From the NCBI RefSeq assembly GCF_000819985.1, contig NZ_CDBZ01000198.1, positions 928 through 64,927 of the forward strand: 64,000 nt of DNA, in the 5' to 3' direction. A program made the position numbers and the translations under genes. Under the pieces are notes generated by a model. That model was given only the letters and a program-made list of their open reading frames with translations, did not search any database and was not told the origin of the DNA. Source of the DNA: Aeromonas media. GTDB lineage: Bacteria; Pseudomonadota; Gammaproteobacteria; Enterobacterales; Aeromonadaceae. Positions 9,420 to 17,734 of this stretch are shown here, one piece after another; the first letter of the stretch is position 1, and each line of letters opens with the position of its first letter.

Positions 9420-9547
9420 AAAATCCTGAACAGGAGCGAACATACCTCTACGTTGACGGGTTTTTCCTATCGTACGTATTTATCAATACAGCCATCCAGA
9501 TACTTTTTGCGCTTCAGTACCAGCATATGGTGTTGGCCGCAAGCGAC
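9407..9547 (+). pseudogene. Possible 3' remnant of a membrane-protein gene
   Basis: An open frame of 46 codons with no start codon runs from the stop at 9404 to TAA at 9545. It reads ENPEQERTYLYVDG followed by a hydrophobic run FFLSYVFINTAIQILFALQY and ends HMVLAASDQ. It overlaps the end of the GIY-YIG gene by a few codons and ends just before a terminator. It could be the tail of a gene cut by arrival of the AT-rich island, or chance. I do not recognise the family. Confidence 0.3.
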
Positions 9548-9555
9548 CAATAAAA

Positions 9556-9576
9556 AGCCCGGCTTTAAGCCGGGCT
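9556..9576 (-). terminator. Terminator for the ydcH-like gene
   Basis: AGCCCGGCTT-T-AAGCCGGGCT is a perfect 10-base inverted repeat. On the minus strand it is followed by five T residues, so it ends transcription from the gene at 9616-9831. A second small hairpin, GGATAAG-TTG-CTTATCC, lies at 9580-9596. Confidence 0.75.
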
Positions 9577-9615
9577 GGGGGATAAGTTGCTTATCCGGGC
9601 AATTCGTCGAGGCGT

Positions 9616-9831
9616 CTAGTGTGGATGTTGTTTGAGGATGTCGTATATCTCCTCTTTCAGTTTAAGTTTTTGTTTTTTCAGATCCTTCACCTCGGAGCTG
9701 TAATCGCTGGCGTGATGTTTTTCCAGCTTCCTGATCTCCGCATCCAGGTCGTTGTGCAAGTCAAACTTCTTTTGGAAATGGACATCACTGCTCTTCAGTT
9801 TCGAGATGAGATCTCTGTACTCAGGGAACAT
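9616..9831 (-). CDS. YdcH family protein (DUF465)
   Basis: A 71-residue charged, probably coiled-coil protein. MFPEYRDLISKLKSSDVHF, then FDLHNDLDAEIRKLE and KKQKLKLKEEIYDIL, fit the DUF465/YdcH family, which is short, soluble and of unknown function. The ATG at 9831 starts the family's usual N-terminus. It is single-gene: a terminator follows and the upstream gene is on the far side of a 286-base gap. Confidence 0.8.
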   Translation of the reverse strand: MFPEYRDLISKLKSSDVHFQKKFDLHNDLDAEIRKLEKHHASDYSSEVKDLKKQKLKLKEEIYDILKQHPH

Positions 9832-10075
9832 GTAATGAAGCCTCCTTGGTGTCGTTTGATTGTGCCTTGACCTTCAAACTACCCCTTCCCCCGGGAGATA
9901 AATGTGATCCCGATCCAATTTGGGGCAACGGATTTGCTGCATCTGGCGGATGATTTTTAACTGATTGAATCACAAGCAGATAAGTGATTTATGGGGAGGA
10001 CAGAGAGGAGGGAACTGGGATCCTGTTCACAGTTGTGACCTTTTGATGATGGCAGGCGTGCGCCAGGCGGGCAGC

Positions 10076-10100
10076 AAGAAGGGGCGCCGGGCCCCTTCTT
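10076..10100. other. Hairpin downstream of the periplasmic protein gene
   Basis: AAGAAGGGGC-GCCGG-GCCCCTTCTT is a perfect 10-base stem with a five-base loop, 17 bases past the stop of the minus-strand gene at 10118. It has no clear T run on either side, so it may be a weak terminator or an RNA-end structure. Confidence 0.5.
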
Positions 10101-10117
10101 CAAAAGCAGTGCCGTCT

Positions 10118-10708
10118 TTACTCTTTTTTCTTTTTCTTCTCGGGCAGGGGCTGACCGCCGCGGGCTATCACCTTGCCCACTTCGAAGCCTATCTGGGCCG
10201 CCAGCTCTTCCAGATCCGGGGACTTGGCCTCGTTGCCGATGGCGTACTGGTAGTTGGCTATGGTGATCTTCTCGGCCACCGGGGTGCCCGGCACTATGGG
10301 CTCACGCCAGCCCTGGCCAACATGGGCCACCAGGGTGCCGTTCATGATGAGCTCGCCGACTATCTCCTGGGTGGGGATGCCCTTGCCGTAGGTCAGGCCC
10401 TGGGGGTGTTTCTTGCCCACCAGGGGTTCGGTGCTTGCGGGCACCAGCTTGGTGCGGATCAGCCACTTGGGATCCTTGTGCTTGCCCACCGCCTTGCCGG
10501 TCTGGTACTCGTTGATCTTGATGGTCTTGATCATCTGGGCCATGAAGTCCTTGGTCAGGGCCTTCTGCGCCTCGCTGGTCTGGTCGATGACGATGGGGGC
10601 CACGTACCAGGTCTGGGGGGCTTGCGCCTTGGGGGCCGCCGGGGCGGTTTGTGCCATGGCGAGCGGGCTGAGCAGGATGGCCGCCAACAAGAGTCCGATT
10701 TTCTTCAT
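10118..10708 (-). CDS. Hypothetical periplasmic protein
   Basis: A 196-residue protein with a clear Sec signal peptide (MKKIGLLLAAILLSPLAMAQ, cleavage likely after AMA). The mature part has an Ala/Pro stretch, then WYVAPIVIDQTSEAQKALTKDF, and ends in a lysine-rich tail, PEKKKKKE. I recognise no family or catalytic motif. It starts 11 bases after the end of the MATE exporter gene in the same direction, so the two are probably co-transcribed. The ATG at 10708 was chosen because it gives the signal peptide; the longer open frame upstream overlaps the exporter. Confidence 0.75.
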   Translation of the reverse strand: MKKIGLLLAAILLSPLAMAQTAPAAPKAQAPQTWYVAPIVIDQTSEAQKALTKDFMAQMIKTIKINEYQTGKAVGKHKDPKWLIRTKLVPASTEPLVGKKHPQGLTYGKGIPTQEIVGELIMNGTLVAHVGQGWREPIVPGTPVAEKITIANYQYAIGNEAKSPDLEELAAQIGFEVGKVIARGGQPLPEKKKKKE

Positions 10709-10719
10709 TGTGATTCCGC

Positions 10720-12066
10720 TTATGTTTCGACAAGAATTTTGTTTTGCCAGCGACGACTGCGCCAGCGCCAGAACATGGCCAGACCGCGAACCCACTCGTC
10801 GCAGGCCAGCGCCAACCAGATGCCTACCAGGCCATAGCCCTGCATGATACCAAGGAAATAGGCCAGGGGAACGGCAATGCCCCACATGGAGACGAGCGCC
10901 ATGTAGAGCGGGAAACGGGCATCCCCGGTGGCACGCAGGGCGTTGATCACCACCAGGTTGAAGGTGCGGCCGGGTTCGAGGATGAGGCTGATGAGGAAGA
11001 GCTGCGCCACCTGGGTGATGATGTCTGCATCGTCGGTGAACAGGCTGATGATGGCGCGTCCGTTCAGGGCCGCGGCTATGGCAATCAGGCTGGTGACGAT
11101 GAGGCCGAGCTTGAGGCTCTTGATGAGTTGGCGATAGGCCTGCTCGAAGCGACGGGCCCCCGCCAGGTGGCCGATGATGATCTCGTTGCCAAGGCCGATG
11201 GAGAGGCCGAACAGCAGGATGAACAGGCAGATCTGGAAGAAGTAGGACTGGGTCGCCAGCGCCTTGTCGCCGAGCAGGCCGACGAAGGCGGTCACCACCA
11301 TGAACTGCAGCATCCAGGAGAGGTTCTCCCCCGCCGCCGGCAGGCCTATGTGCAGCACCTTGTCCAGCATGACCTTGCTTGGCCGAAGGATCTCCGGCAG
11401 CCGCAGCCGTATGCCGGTCTTGCGCGCCACCAGCCACACCAGCAGCACCACGCCGACGATGCGCCCCACCACTGTGCTGATGGCGACCCCGGCGACCCCG
11501 AGCTGAGGCAGGCCGAACCAGCCATAGAGCAGCAGCAGGTTGCCGACGAAGGTGATGAGGTTGACGATCAGGGTCACGTACATGGCCTGACGGGTGTGAC
11601 CATGGGCGCGCAGGGTGGCGGCCAGGCAGAGCGCCGCCGCCTCCGGCAACAGGCACAGCCCGATGATCTGCAGGTAAAGGGTGGCATCCCCCATCAGGTG
11701 AGCGGGCAGGTTCATCAGCGCCAGCATGGTGCTGGCACCAGCCATGGCCCCGACAGCGGCCACCAGCCCCACCAGCAGGTTGAAGCCGATGGCGGTGTGG
11801 ATGACCACGCGTGCCTTCTCCCTATCCCCTGCCCCCAGATACTGGGTGATCACCACGCTGGTGCCTATGCTGACGAAGCTGAACAGGGTGATGGCGAGAT
11901 CGAACACCTGGTTGCCGACCGCCAGTGCCGCCACCCCCTGATAGGAGACGTGGCCCACCATGAAGGTGTTGAGGGCCCCGGTCAGGAAGTGCAGGGCGAG
12001 ATCGATGAACAGTGGCCAGGTCAGGGCGAACAGGGTGCCCGGGCCCGCGTGGGATTGAGTCTGCAT
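10720..12066 (-). CDS. MATE family multidrug/toxin exporter
   Basis: A 448-residue inner-membrane protein with about 12 hydrophobic segments in two similar halves. The start is FALTWPLFIDLALHFLTGALNTFMVGHVS, and the second half resembles it near GLPAAGENLSWMLQFMVVTAFVG. This is the MATE pattern of a cation-coupled antiporter that expels drugs or metabolites. Substrate cannot be read from sequence. The upstream SulP gene is in the same direction, 142 bases away. The periplasmic protein gene follows after 11 bases. Confidence 0.88.
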   Translation of the reverse strand: MQTQSHAGPGTLFALTWPLFIDLALHFLTGALNTFMVGHVSYQGVAALAVGNQVFDLAITLFSFVSIGTSVVITQYLGAGDREKARVVIHTAIGFNLLVGLVAAVGAMAGASTMLALMNLPAHLMGDATLYLQIIGLCLLPEAAALCLAATLRAHGHTRQAMYVTLIVNLITFVGNLLLLYGWFGLPQLGVAGVAISTVVGRIVGVVLLVWLVARKTGIRLRLPEILRPSKVMLDKVLHIGLPAAGENLSWMLQFMVVTAFVGLLGDKALATQSYFFQICLFILLFGLSIGLGNEIIIGHLAGARRFEQAYRQLIKSLKLGLIVTSLIAIAAALNGRAIISLFTDDADIITQVAQLFLISLILEPGRTFNLVVINALRATGDARFPLYMALVSMWGIAVPLAYFLGIMQGYGLVGIWLALACDEWVRGLAMFWRWRSRRWQNKILVET

Positions 12067-12208
12067 GGGATGTCCAAATACTGGGGATGGCCCTCGTCAG
12101 CGCCATCTGGACGGGCATTTAACACCAAGCGGGTGCGGGGTGCAATCCTGCCCTGAGCAAAGAGGATGCTGGCCCGGCACCCTCTCGCAGTCTGGTGGCG
12201 CGCCGCCG

Positions 12209-14032
12209 TCAGACCGGGGTGGCGCCCGCTTCCTGCTCGCAGGGCCGGGTGAGGCGTGCCGAGTCCGGTAGCGTCTCATCCTGGGGCCAGCGGGAGAGCA
12301 GGGTATCAGTGGTGCTCTCCACTACCTCGTCATCCTTGAACACAGGCTCCCGGTAGCAGCGGGTCAGGCGCAGGGCCTGATACATGTCGGGACTGAGGAT
12401 GACCCCCTCGTCCCCGATCCGGATCCCCGCCTGCTTGAGCCACTGGGTCATCTGGCCGTGGCGACCGGCCATCACCATGTGGATGCCGCGGCGCCTGAGC
12501 TCCTTGTGCAGCTCTCCCACCATGCTCATCACGCTGATGTCCTGGTGGGTGAAGCAGGCCACGGCATCCACGATGAGGCACTTGGGATTGTGGGGATCCT
12601 GCACCAGCAGCGCCAGCACCCGCCGCTTGAAGTAAGGGGCGTTGAAGTAGGTCAGCGGCGAGTTGAAGCGATAGACCAGGATGCCGGGGATGGCCTTGGC
12701 CTGCTCGTTGTCCCCCAGGGTGCGCACCACCCCTTCATCGTCCATGCCGAGCAACTGATCGGTGGGGCGCATCACGTTGCGCAGGAACTGGAACAGCCCC
12801 AGCAAGACCGCGAGGGTGATCCCCGGGATCACCCCCATGGTGAGCACGCTGATAAAGGTGATCAGCGCCAGCCAGAAGGCGGCGCGGTCCGAGTCGCGCA
12901 GGGCCCAGAGGCCGCGAAAATCGGTGAGCGACAGGGAGGCCATCACCAGCACCACCCCGAGGGCGGCGGTGGGAATGAATTGCAGCGGCGCCGTCAGGTA
13001 GAAGGTGATGAGAGCGATCACCGCCGCGGCTATGATGGAGACCAGCTGGCTCTTGCCGCCGTTGGCGTCGTTGACCGCGGTGCGTGAATCGGCGCCGCTG
13101 ATGGCAAAGCCCTGGGAGACAGCAGAGGCCAGGTTTGCCATGCCAAGGGCCCGAAACTCCTTGTCCGCATCGATTTCGTAGCCGTTCTTGGCGGCGAAGC
13201 TGCGGGCGGTGAGCATCATGGAGACGAAGCTCACCATGGCGAGGTTGAGCGCCGGCAGCACCAGCTCGCGCATCAGGCCGGGGGGAAACTCCGGCATCTG
13301 GAAGGCGGGCAGGCCCGAGCCCACGGCACCCAGGGTGGCGATATCGAACTGGCCGAGATTGAGGGCCCACACCAGGGCCGCCGTCACCACCATGGCCACC
13401 ATGGAGGAAGGCCAGGATGGCCTGTAGCGCTTGGCCAGCAGCAGGGTGAGCAGGGCGGTCAGACTCATGGCCAGGGTCGGCAGATGGGTCTGGGTAAGGT
13501 AGTCTGTGCCGTTCAGGATACGCTCGATGAGATAGCGCTCGCTGAAGGTGAAGCCGAAGATCTTGGAGAGCTGACCCACCATTATGGTGATGGCCACACC
13601 ATTGAGCAGGCCCATCAGTATGGGGCGGGAGAGAAAGTCCGCCAGCACCCCCAGCTTGAAGCGGCTGGCGATCAGGCACCAGAAGCCGGTCATGGCGGTC
13701 ATGGTCATCACCAGTTGCCACTGGCGGGTGGGATCCCCGGCGGCGAGTGGCGTCACCACGGCGGCAATGACGGCGCAGGTGGCGGCGTCCGGGCCGACGA
13801 TGAGCTGGCGGGAGGTGCCAAAGAGGGCGTAGACCACCATGGGCAGTATGCAGGAGTAGAGGCCGACGATGGCGCCCACCCCGGCGAGCTCCGCATAGGC
13901 GATGGCCACGGGCAAGGCCACGGCCGCCACCGAGAGGCCAGCGCGAAGATCCGGCATCAGCCAGGCCCGCTGATATTGCAGCAGGGCGGCGAGGCCCGGC
14001 AGCCAGCGTTCGAGAGAGAAGAAGTCGCGCAT
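12209..14032 (-). CDS. SulP family anion transporter with STAS domain
   Basis: A 607-residue transporter of the SulP/SLC26 family. The N-terminal 400 residues hold the membrane core (MPDLRAGLSVAAVALPVAIAYAELAG, SRQLIVGPDAATCAVIAA and ISGADSRTAVNDANGGKSQL). About residues 440-545 form a cytoplasmic STAS domain (ILVYRFNSPLTYFNAPYFKRR, LIVDAVACFTHQDISVM). It probably moves sulfate, bicarbonate or a dicarboxylate; sequence alone does not decide. The start at 14032 (MRDFFSLERWLPGLAAL) leads directly into the first conserved helix. Confidence 0.9.
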   Translation of the reverse strand: MRDFFSLERWLPGLAALLQYQRAWLMPDLRAGLSVAAVALPVAIAYAELAGVGAIVGLYSCILPMVVYALFGTSRQLIVGPDAATCAVIAAVVTPLAAGDPTRQWQLVMTMTAMTGFWCLIASRFKLGVLADFLSRPILMGLLNGVAITIMVGQLSKIFGFTFSERYLIERILNGTDYLTQTHLPTLAMSLTALLTLLLAKRYRPSWPSSMVAMVVTAALVWALNLGQFDIATLGAVGSGLPAFQMPEFPPGLMRELVLPALNLAMVSFVSMMLTARSFAAKNGYEIDADKEFRALGMANLASAVSQGFAISGADSRTAVNDANGGKSQLVSIIAAAVIALITFYLTAPLQFIPTAALGVVLVMASLSLTDFRGLWALRDSDRAAFWLALITFISVLTMGVIPGITLAVLLGLFQFLRNVMRPTDQLLGMDDEGVVRTLGDNEQAKAIPGILVYRFNSPLTYFNAPYFKRRVLALLVQDPHNPKCLIVDAVACFTHQDISVMSMVGELHKELRRRGIHMVMAGRHGQMTQWLKQAGIRIGDEGVILSPDMYQALRLTRCYREPVFKDDEVVESTTDTLLSRWPQDETLPDSARLTRPCEQEAGATPV

Positions 14033-14102
14033 TATTTAACCCATTGAGTTATAAACAGCTTTTCCTTAGTGTGCCCAAGGTTGCCGAAACATTGCAATCC
14101 GG

Positions 14103-14687
14103 TTATGGCCAGTTCACCACCAGATCAGGCCAGATGCGCTGCCACTGTTTGTCCCTGATCCTGTCGATGAAGATCCGGCTCTCCTGCCGGCAGCGCGGAT
14201 TGGCACTCACCTGCAGCGACCAGTTGTGGCCAAAGCCATGGGGCGCCAGCCACTCGAACTCATCGTTGGCCAGCAGCCTGACCCCGATGCAGGTGGGGAC
14301 CTCCACCCAGTGACTGAGCGCTTCCAGCGAGCTGGCGAAGGGGGGCACCTGCTGGCGCACATGCATGCGCGCCTGGTTGCGCACCTCCCAGCGTTGATCA
14401 GGCAAGCGAATTCTGAGCCGGGTTTCGTACTCCCGTTCGTCCGCACCTTCCGGGTCGCTGGGATCCATATAGATAAGATCTATGTCGTTGAGGGGAGTGG
14501 GCTCGGCTTTCTGGTGCAGGTGATCCCAGATGAGGTTGCGCACAAAGCCCGCCCCCAGCGCCCAGTCCGGCAGGGCCAGCTCCCGCGCAGCCCAGAGGCA
14601 GGCCATGCGCAGGGGATCGGTCCGCAGCAGGGCCTCGGTGCGGGCTTGCAGCTGTGCCTCTCGGGCCGCTTGTGCCTCAACCCCCAT
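14103..14687 (-). CDS. Nucleotidyltransferase family protein (NTP_transf_6)
   Basis: A 194-residue soluble protein. GAGFVRNLIWDHLH and NDIDLIYMDPSD carry the GxxR and D-x-D patterns of the NTP_transf_6 (PF06042) group, whose members are uncharacterised nucleotidyltransferase-like proteins. Later LAPHGFGHNWSLQVSANP and RIRDKQWQRIWPDLVV are typical of the family end. The start overlaps the 3' end of the GNAT gene by 11 bases, so the pair is one transcript. Substrate unknown. Confidence 0.82.
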   Translation of the reverse strand: MGVEAQAAREAQLQARTEALLRTDPLRMACLWAARELALPDWALGAGFVRNLIWDHLHQKAEPTPLNDIDLIYMDPSDPEGADEREYETRLRIRLPDQRWEVRNQARMHVRQQVPPFASSLEALSHWVEVPTCIGVRLLANDEFEWLAPHGFGHNWSLQVSANPRCRQESRIFIDRIRDKQWQRIWPDLVVNWP

Positions 14688-14934
14688 GACGGCGCAGCCA
14701 GACGTCTATGTAGCTGCAGCTCGGCACTATGGTGAGCCCCTCTGCTCGGGCCCAGTCGTAGAAGCTGCGCGCCAGTTTGTCGGCAATGCCCTGTCCCCTC
14801 AGCTCGGACGGCACCTGGGTGCTGCAGGCATCGACAGTGCCCGCATCCAGCCAGCGGTAGCTGAGGCGAGAGGTCTTGCCGTCCACCACGCAGATGAACT
14901 GCTGCTGGTCGGCCTGATGAAGAATGTCGCTCAT
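14677..14934 (-). CDS. Small GNAT-like N-acetyltransferase (YjdJ/CG type)
   Basis: An 85-residue single-domain protein. It has a two-strand start (FICVVDGKTSRLSYRW), CSTQVPSELRGQGIADKLARSFYDWARAEG as the acetyl-CoA loop and helix, and VPSCSYIDVWLRRH as the end. These features match the short GNAT branch with the R-G-x-G-I-A loop. The substrate is unknown. It heads a two-gene operon with the nucleotidyltransferase and is divergent from cysM. Confidence 0.82.
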   Translation of the reverse strand: MSDILHQADQQQFICVVDGKTSRLSYRWLDAGTVDACSTQVPSELRGQGIADKLARSFYDWARAEGLTIVPSCSYIDVWLRRHGG

Positions 14935-15092
14935 GGAGGCTCCTCAAAGGGTGGGGAAGGGGTATCAGAGCATGCTGGCCGGACTTTGCCAACAGTGCTC
15001 TTTGCGGGCCGAGGAGGCTCGCTTACACTGACCGGCCTGCGAGTGGCTCGTCAGGCAAGGTATAGAACAGTTAGCAGAGGATGGATCCCGTT

Positions 15093-15983
15093 ATGGCCTT
15101 CGCCACCCTGGAAGATCTGATTGGCAATACCCCGTTGCTGCGCCTGCGCCGCATCAGCCCCTATCCCGACGTGACCCTGCTGGTGAAGCTGGAGGGCAAC
15201 AACCCCGCCGGCTCGGTCAAGGACAGGCCGGCCCTGAACCTCATCCGGGCGGCGGAGGCAAGTGGTCACTTAGTGCCAGGCGCGCGGCTTATCGAGGCCA
15301 CCTCGGGCAATACCGGCATCGCGCTGGCCATGGTGGCGGCGGCCCGGGGGTACAGGATGCGCCTCATCATGCCCAGCAACATGAGCCAGGAGCGGCGCGA
15401 TGCTATGCAGGCCTACGGCGCCGAGCTGGTGCTGGTGGAAAACGGCATGGAAGAAGCGCGGGATCTGGCGCTGGCCATGCAGGACCGCGGCGAGGGGCTG
15501 GTGCTCGATCAGTTCAACAACCCGGCCAACCCGGATGCCCACTACCTCTCCACCGGCCCGGAGATCTGGCGCCAGAGCGAGGGGGCAATCACTCACTTCG
15601 TCTCGGCCATGGGCACCACGGGCACCATCATGGGGGTCTCCCGCTACCTCAAGGAGCAGAACCCGGCGGTAGAGGTGATAGGCCTGCAACCGGCAGAGGG
15701 GAGCCAGATCCCGGGCATTCGGCGCTGGCCAGAGGCCTATATGCCCGCCATCTTCGAGCCACAAAGGGTCGATCGGGTGCTGGATGTGACCCAGGAAGAG
15801 GCGCTCACCACCATGCGCCGGCTGGCGCGGGAAGAGGGGATCTGCTGCGGGGTCAGCTCGGGGGGCGCCGTGGCCGGCGCCCTGCGGGTAGCGGCCGAGC
15901 TCAGGCAGGGAGTGGTGGTGGCCATCATCTGCGATCGGGGGGATCGCTATCTCTCCACCGGTGTCTTCACTCCGCCCATCTGA
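15093..15983 (+). CDS. cysM: Cysteine synthase B
   Basis: A 296-residue PLP enzyme that makes cysteine (or S-sulfocysteine from thiosulfate) from O-acetylserine. LEDLIGNTPLLRL, GNNPAGSVKDRPA with the PLP lysine at 43, EATSGNTGIALAM, and MPSNMSQERRDAMQAYGAEL are CysM signatures; GIRRWPEAYMP separates it from CysK. The C-terminus CDRGDRYLSTGVF is conserved. An in-frame ATG at 15081 also exists. I prefer 15093 because it gives the usual N-terminus and leaves AGAGG 12 bases upstream. It is convergent with the alcohol dehydrogenase operon. Confidence 0.95.
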   Translation: MAFATLEDLIGNTPLLRLRRISPYPDVTLLVKLEGNNPAGSVKDRPALNLIRAAEASGHLVPGARLIEATSGNTGIALAMVAAARGYRMRLIMPSNMSQERRDAMQAYGAELVLVENGMEEARDLALAMQDRGEGLVLDQFNNPANPDAHYLSTGPEIWRQSEGAITHFVSAMGTTGTIMGVSRYLKEQNPAVEVIGLQPAEGSQIPGIRRWPEAYMPAIFEPQRVDRVLDVTQEEALTTMRRLAREEGICCGVSSGGAVAGALRVAAELRQGVVVAIICDRGDRYLSTGVFTPPI

Positions 15984-16022
15984 TCCTGCGCTTCCCGGCC
16001 CCTCGCGGGCCTTCTCCTGGGG

Positions 16023-17207
16023 TCATTCCCATACCTGCTCCAGCAGCGCCAGCAGCTGTTCTCTGTCCGCATCCTTGCGGTTGTAGAGCAGGGCGCCGTC
16101 GTTGATGGCGAGATCCCGGATCTCCTTGAGCACGGCTCTGTCCGTCACCCCGGCTTCCGCCAGGGTGCGCGGCAACCGCACCGCCTGCCAGAGACTGTCG
16201 CGCAGGGCGCAGAGTGCATCCAGGGCCGCCTGGGGGCGCAGTGCCTGTGGGGTGGCCGCGAAGCGCTCCGGCCCCGCCAGCGGCAGCAGCAGGCGGGCCA
16301 GCTCAGGGTCTATCTGCGGCCTGTTGTAGTCGAGCACCGCGGGCAGGAAGAGGTTCATGCACAGGCCGTGGGGCAGGTGGCAGCGGGCCCCCAGGCTGTG
16401 GCCGAGGGCGTGCACCAGCCCCACCATGGAGTTGGAAAACGCCATGCCCGCCAGGGTGGATCCCTCCGCCAGTTGCAGCCGCAGGTGCTTGTCTTCGGGG
16501 GCCTGCAACACCTTGGGCAGGGCATCGGCTATCTTCTCCACCGCCATCAGGGCCAGGGCGTCGCTGACCGGGTTCTTGGCATTGCCGATGAAGGCCTCGA
16601 TGGCGTGAGTCATGGCGTCCATGGCGGTGGCGGCGGTGATGGGCAGCGGCAGCCCCCGGGTGAGGCGCGGGTCCAGCACCGCCAGCTGGGGCAGCAGGAA
16701 GGGGGAGGTGAAGGGCACCTTGCGCCCGCTCCCCTCGTCCCGGATCACTGCCACCAGGGTCACTTCCGATCCGGTGCCCGCCGTGGTGGGCACCGCCGCC
16801 AGCGGTTTGAGGTGGCGGGTCAGGCAACCGGCCCCCGCATGATCCAGCAGCCGCTCCCCGCCCAGGGTGACCAGGATGTTGACCGCCTTGGCGGTATCGA
16901 TGACGGAGCCGCCCCCCAGGGCCACCAGGCTGTCACAACCCAGTTCCCGCCAGCGGGTGGCGATGCGCTCCACCACGGCGGTGGAGGAGTCGGCGGGGAT
17001 CTCGTCCCAGATGGCGGCGACCGGCAGGCCCCCCTCCGCCAGCACATTGGCCAGCAGGGTGGCGAGCCCGCTGCCGCCGACCCCCTTGTCGGTCAGCAGC
17101 AGCGGACGGCGTGCCCCCAGTGCCATCAGCTCGTCCGGAAGCTGTTCCAGCGCCTGCTCCCCTGCCATCAATCTGACCGGACAGAAGAAATCGTAATAAC
17201 GGCTCAT
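16023..17207 (-). CDS. Iron-containing alcohol dehydrogenase
   Basis: A 394-residue group III alcohol dehydrogenase. The NAD-binding GGGSVIDTAKAVNILV, the PTTAGTGSEVT signature, DAMTHAIEAFIG with metal-binding Asp and His, and HALGHSLGARCHLPHGLCMN with two further metal His residues are all present. It probably interconverts an aldehyde and an alcohol. It is the last gene of the aldehyde dehydrogenase/TetR operon, 17 bases after the SCP2-like gene. In-frame starts lie at 17228 (TTG), 17216 and 17207; AAGAAGG sits 9 bases before 17207 and directly abuts 17216, so I chose 17207. Confidence 0.88.
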   Translation of the reverse strand: MSRYYDFFCPVRLMAGEQALEQLPDELMALGARRPLLLTDKGVGGSGLATLLANVLAEGGLPVAAIWDEIPADSSTAVVERIATRWRELGCDSLVALGGGSVIDTAKAVNILVTLGGERLLDHAGAGCLTRHLKPLAAVPTTAGTGSEVTLVAVIRDEGSGRKVPFTSPFLLPQLAVLDPRLTRGLPLPITAATAMDAMTHAIEAFIGNAKNPVSDALALMAVEKIADALPKVLQAPEDKHLRLQLAEGSTLAGMAFSNSMVGLVHALGHSLGARCHLPHGLCMNLFLPAVLDYNRPQIDPELARLLLPLAGPERFAATPQALRPQAALDALCALRDSLWQAVRLPRTLAEAGVTDRAVLKEIRDLAINDGALLYNRKDADREQLLALLEQVWE

Positions 17208-17224
17208 GGTGTTCATCCTTCTTT

Positions 17225-17734
17225 TCAACCGGTCAGCAGACCCAGGTAGATGTGGCAGGCTCGCGTCAGCTTGTGGCGCGGGCTAGGGTAGTGGCGCAGC
17301 AGGGGCCGCGCAATGAAGGCAGGCAGGATCAGGGCTTGCAGCTGCTCCAGCGCCCGCACCAGATGCATGGCTGCACCGAGATCCCCCTCCACCAGCAGCC
17401 GGTTCTCGCAGAAGGCCTGATTGATGCCGAGGCGAAAGCTGAGGGCGCGAAAGGCGATGGCGGGGTGCTTGAAGCAGACCCGCAGAACATGGGGACTTGT
17501 TGCCCCAAGGGGCGCGGGGCCGCATCGCCAGCGCCCGGCCACCTGGTGCAGGGTCAGCCCATAAGGCAGCCCATGCACCTCCAGCCGGATGCGAAGCCCC
17601 TCCGGCAGCGGGGCGAGTTCGCGGCGCACCGCCTCGTCGACCCGGGCGGCGCGGCACAGGGTGCGGCCGATGACCCAGAGCAGACTCCCTATCCAGAGGC
17701 GCCGACCTGTGGCAAGCCAAGGATCAAGCGTCAT
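17225..17734 (-). CDS. SCP2-like (sterol-carrier fold) protein
   Basis: A 169-residue protein with a hydrophobic start (GRRLWIGSLLWVIGRTLC) and a middle that resembles the SCP2/UbiJ-type lipid-binding fold: LRIRLEVHGLPYGLTLHQVAGRW, VLRVCFKHPAIAFRAL, LVEGDLGAAMHLVRALE. The function is unknown; a lipid or hydrophobic-aldehyde carrier is conceivable. AGGAGG precedes the ATG at 17734, which overlaps the tetR end by 11 bases. The family assignment is by pattern only. Confidence 0.65.
   Translation of the reverse strand: MTLDPWLATGRRLWIGSLLWVIGRTLCRAARVDEAVRRELAPLPEGLRIRLEVHGLPYGLTLHQVAGRWRCGPAPLGATSPHVLRVCFKHPAIAFRALSFRLGINQAFCENRLLVEGDLGAAMHLVRALEQLQALILPAFIARPLLRHYPSPRHKLTRACHIYLGLLTG

Noticed and set aside
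8000-9600. Insertion sequence or attachment-site repeats flanking the AT-rich island
   Set aside because: No transposase, terminal inverted repeats or matching direct repeats could be found by eye.
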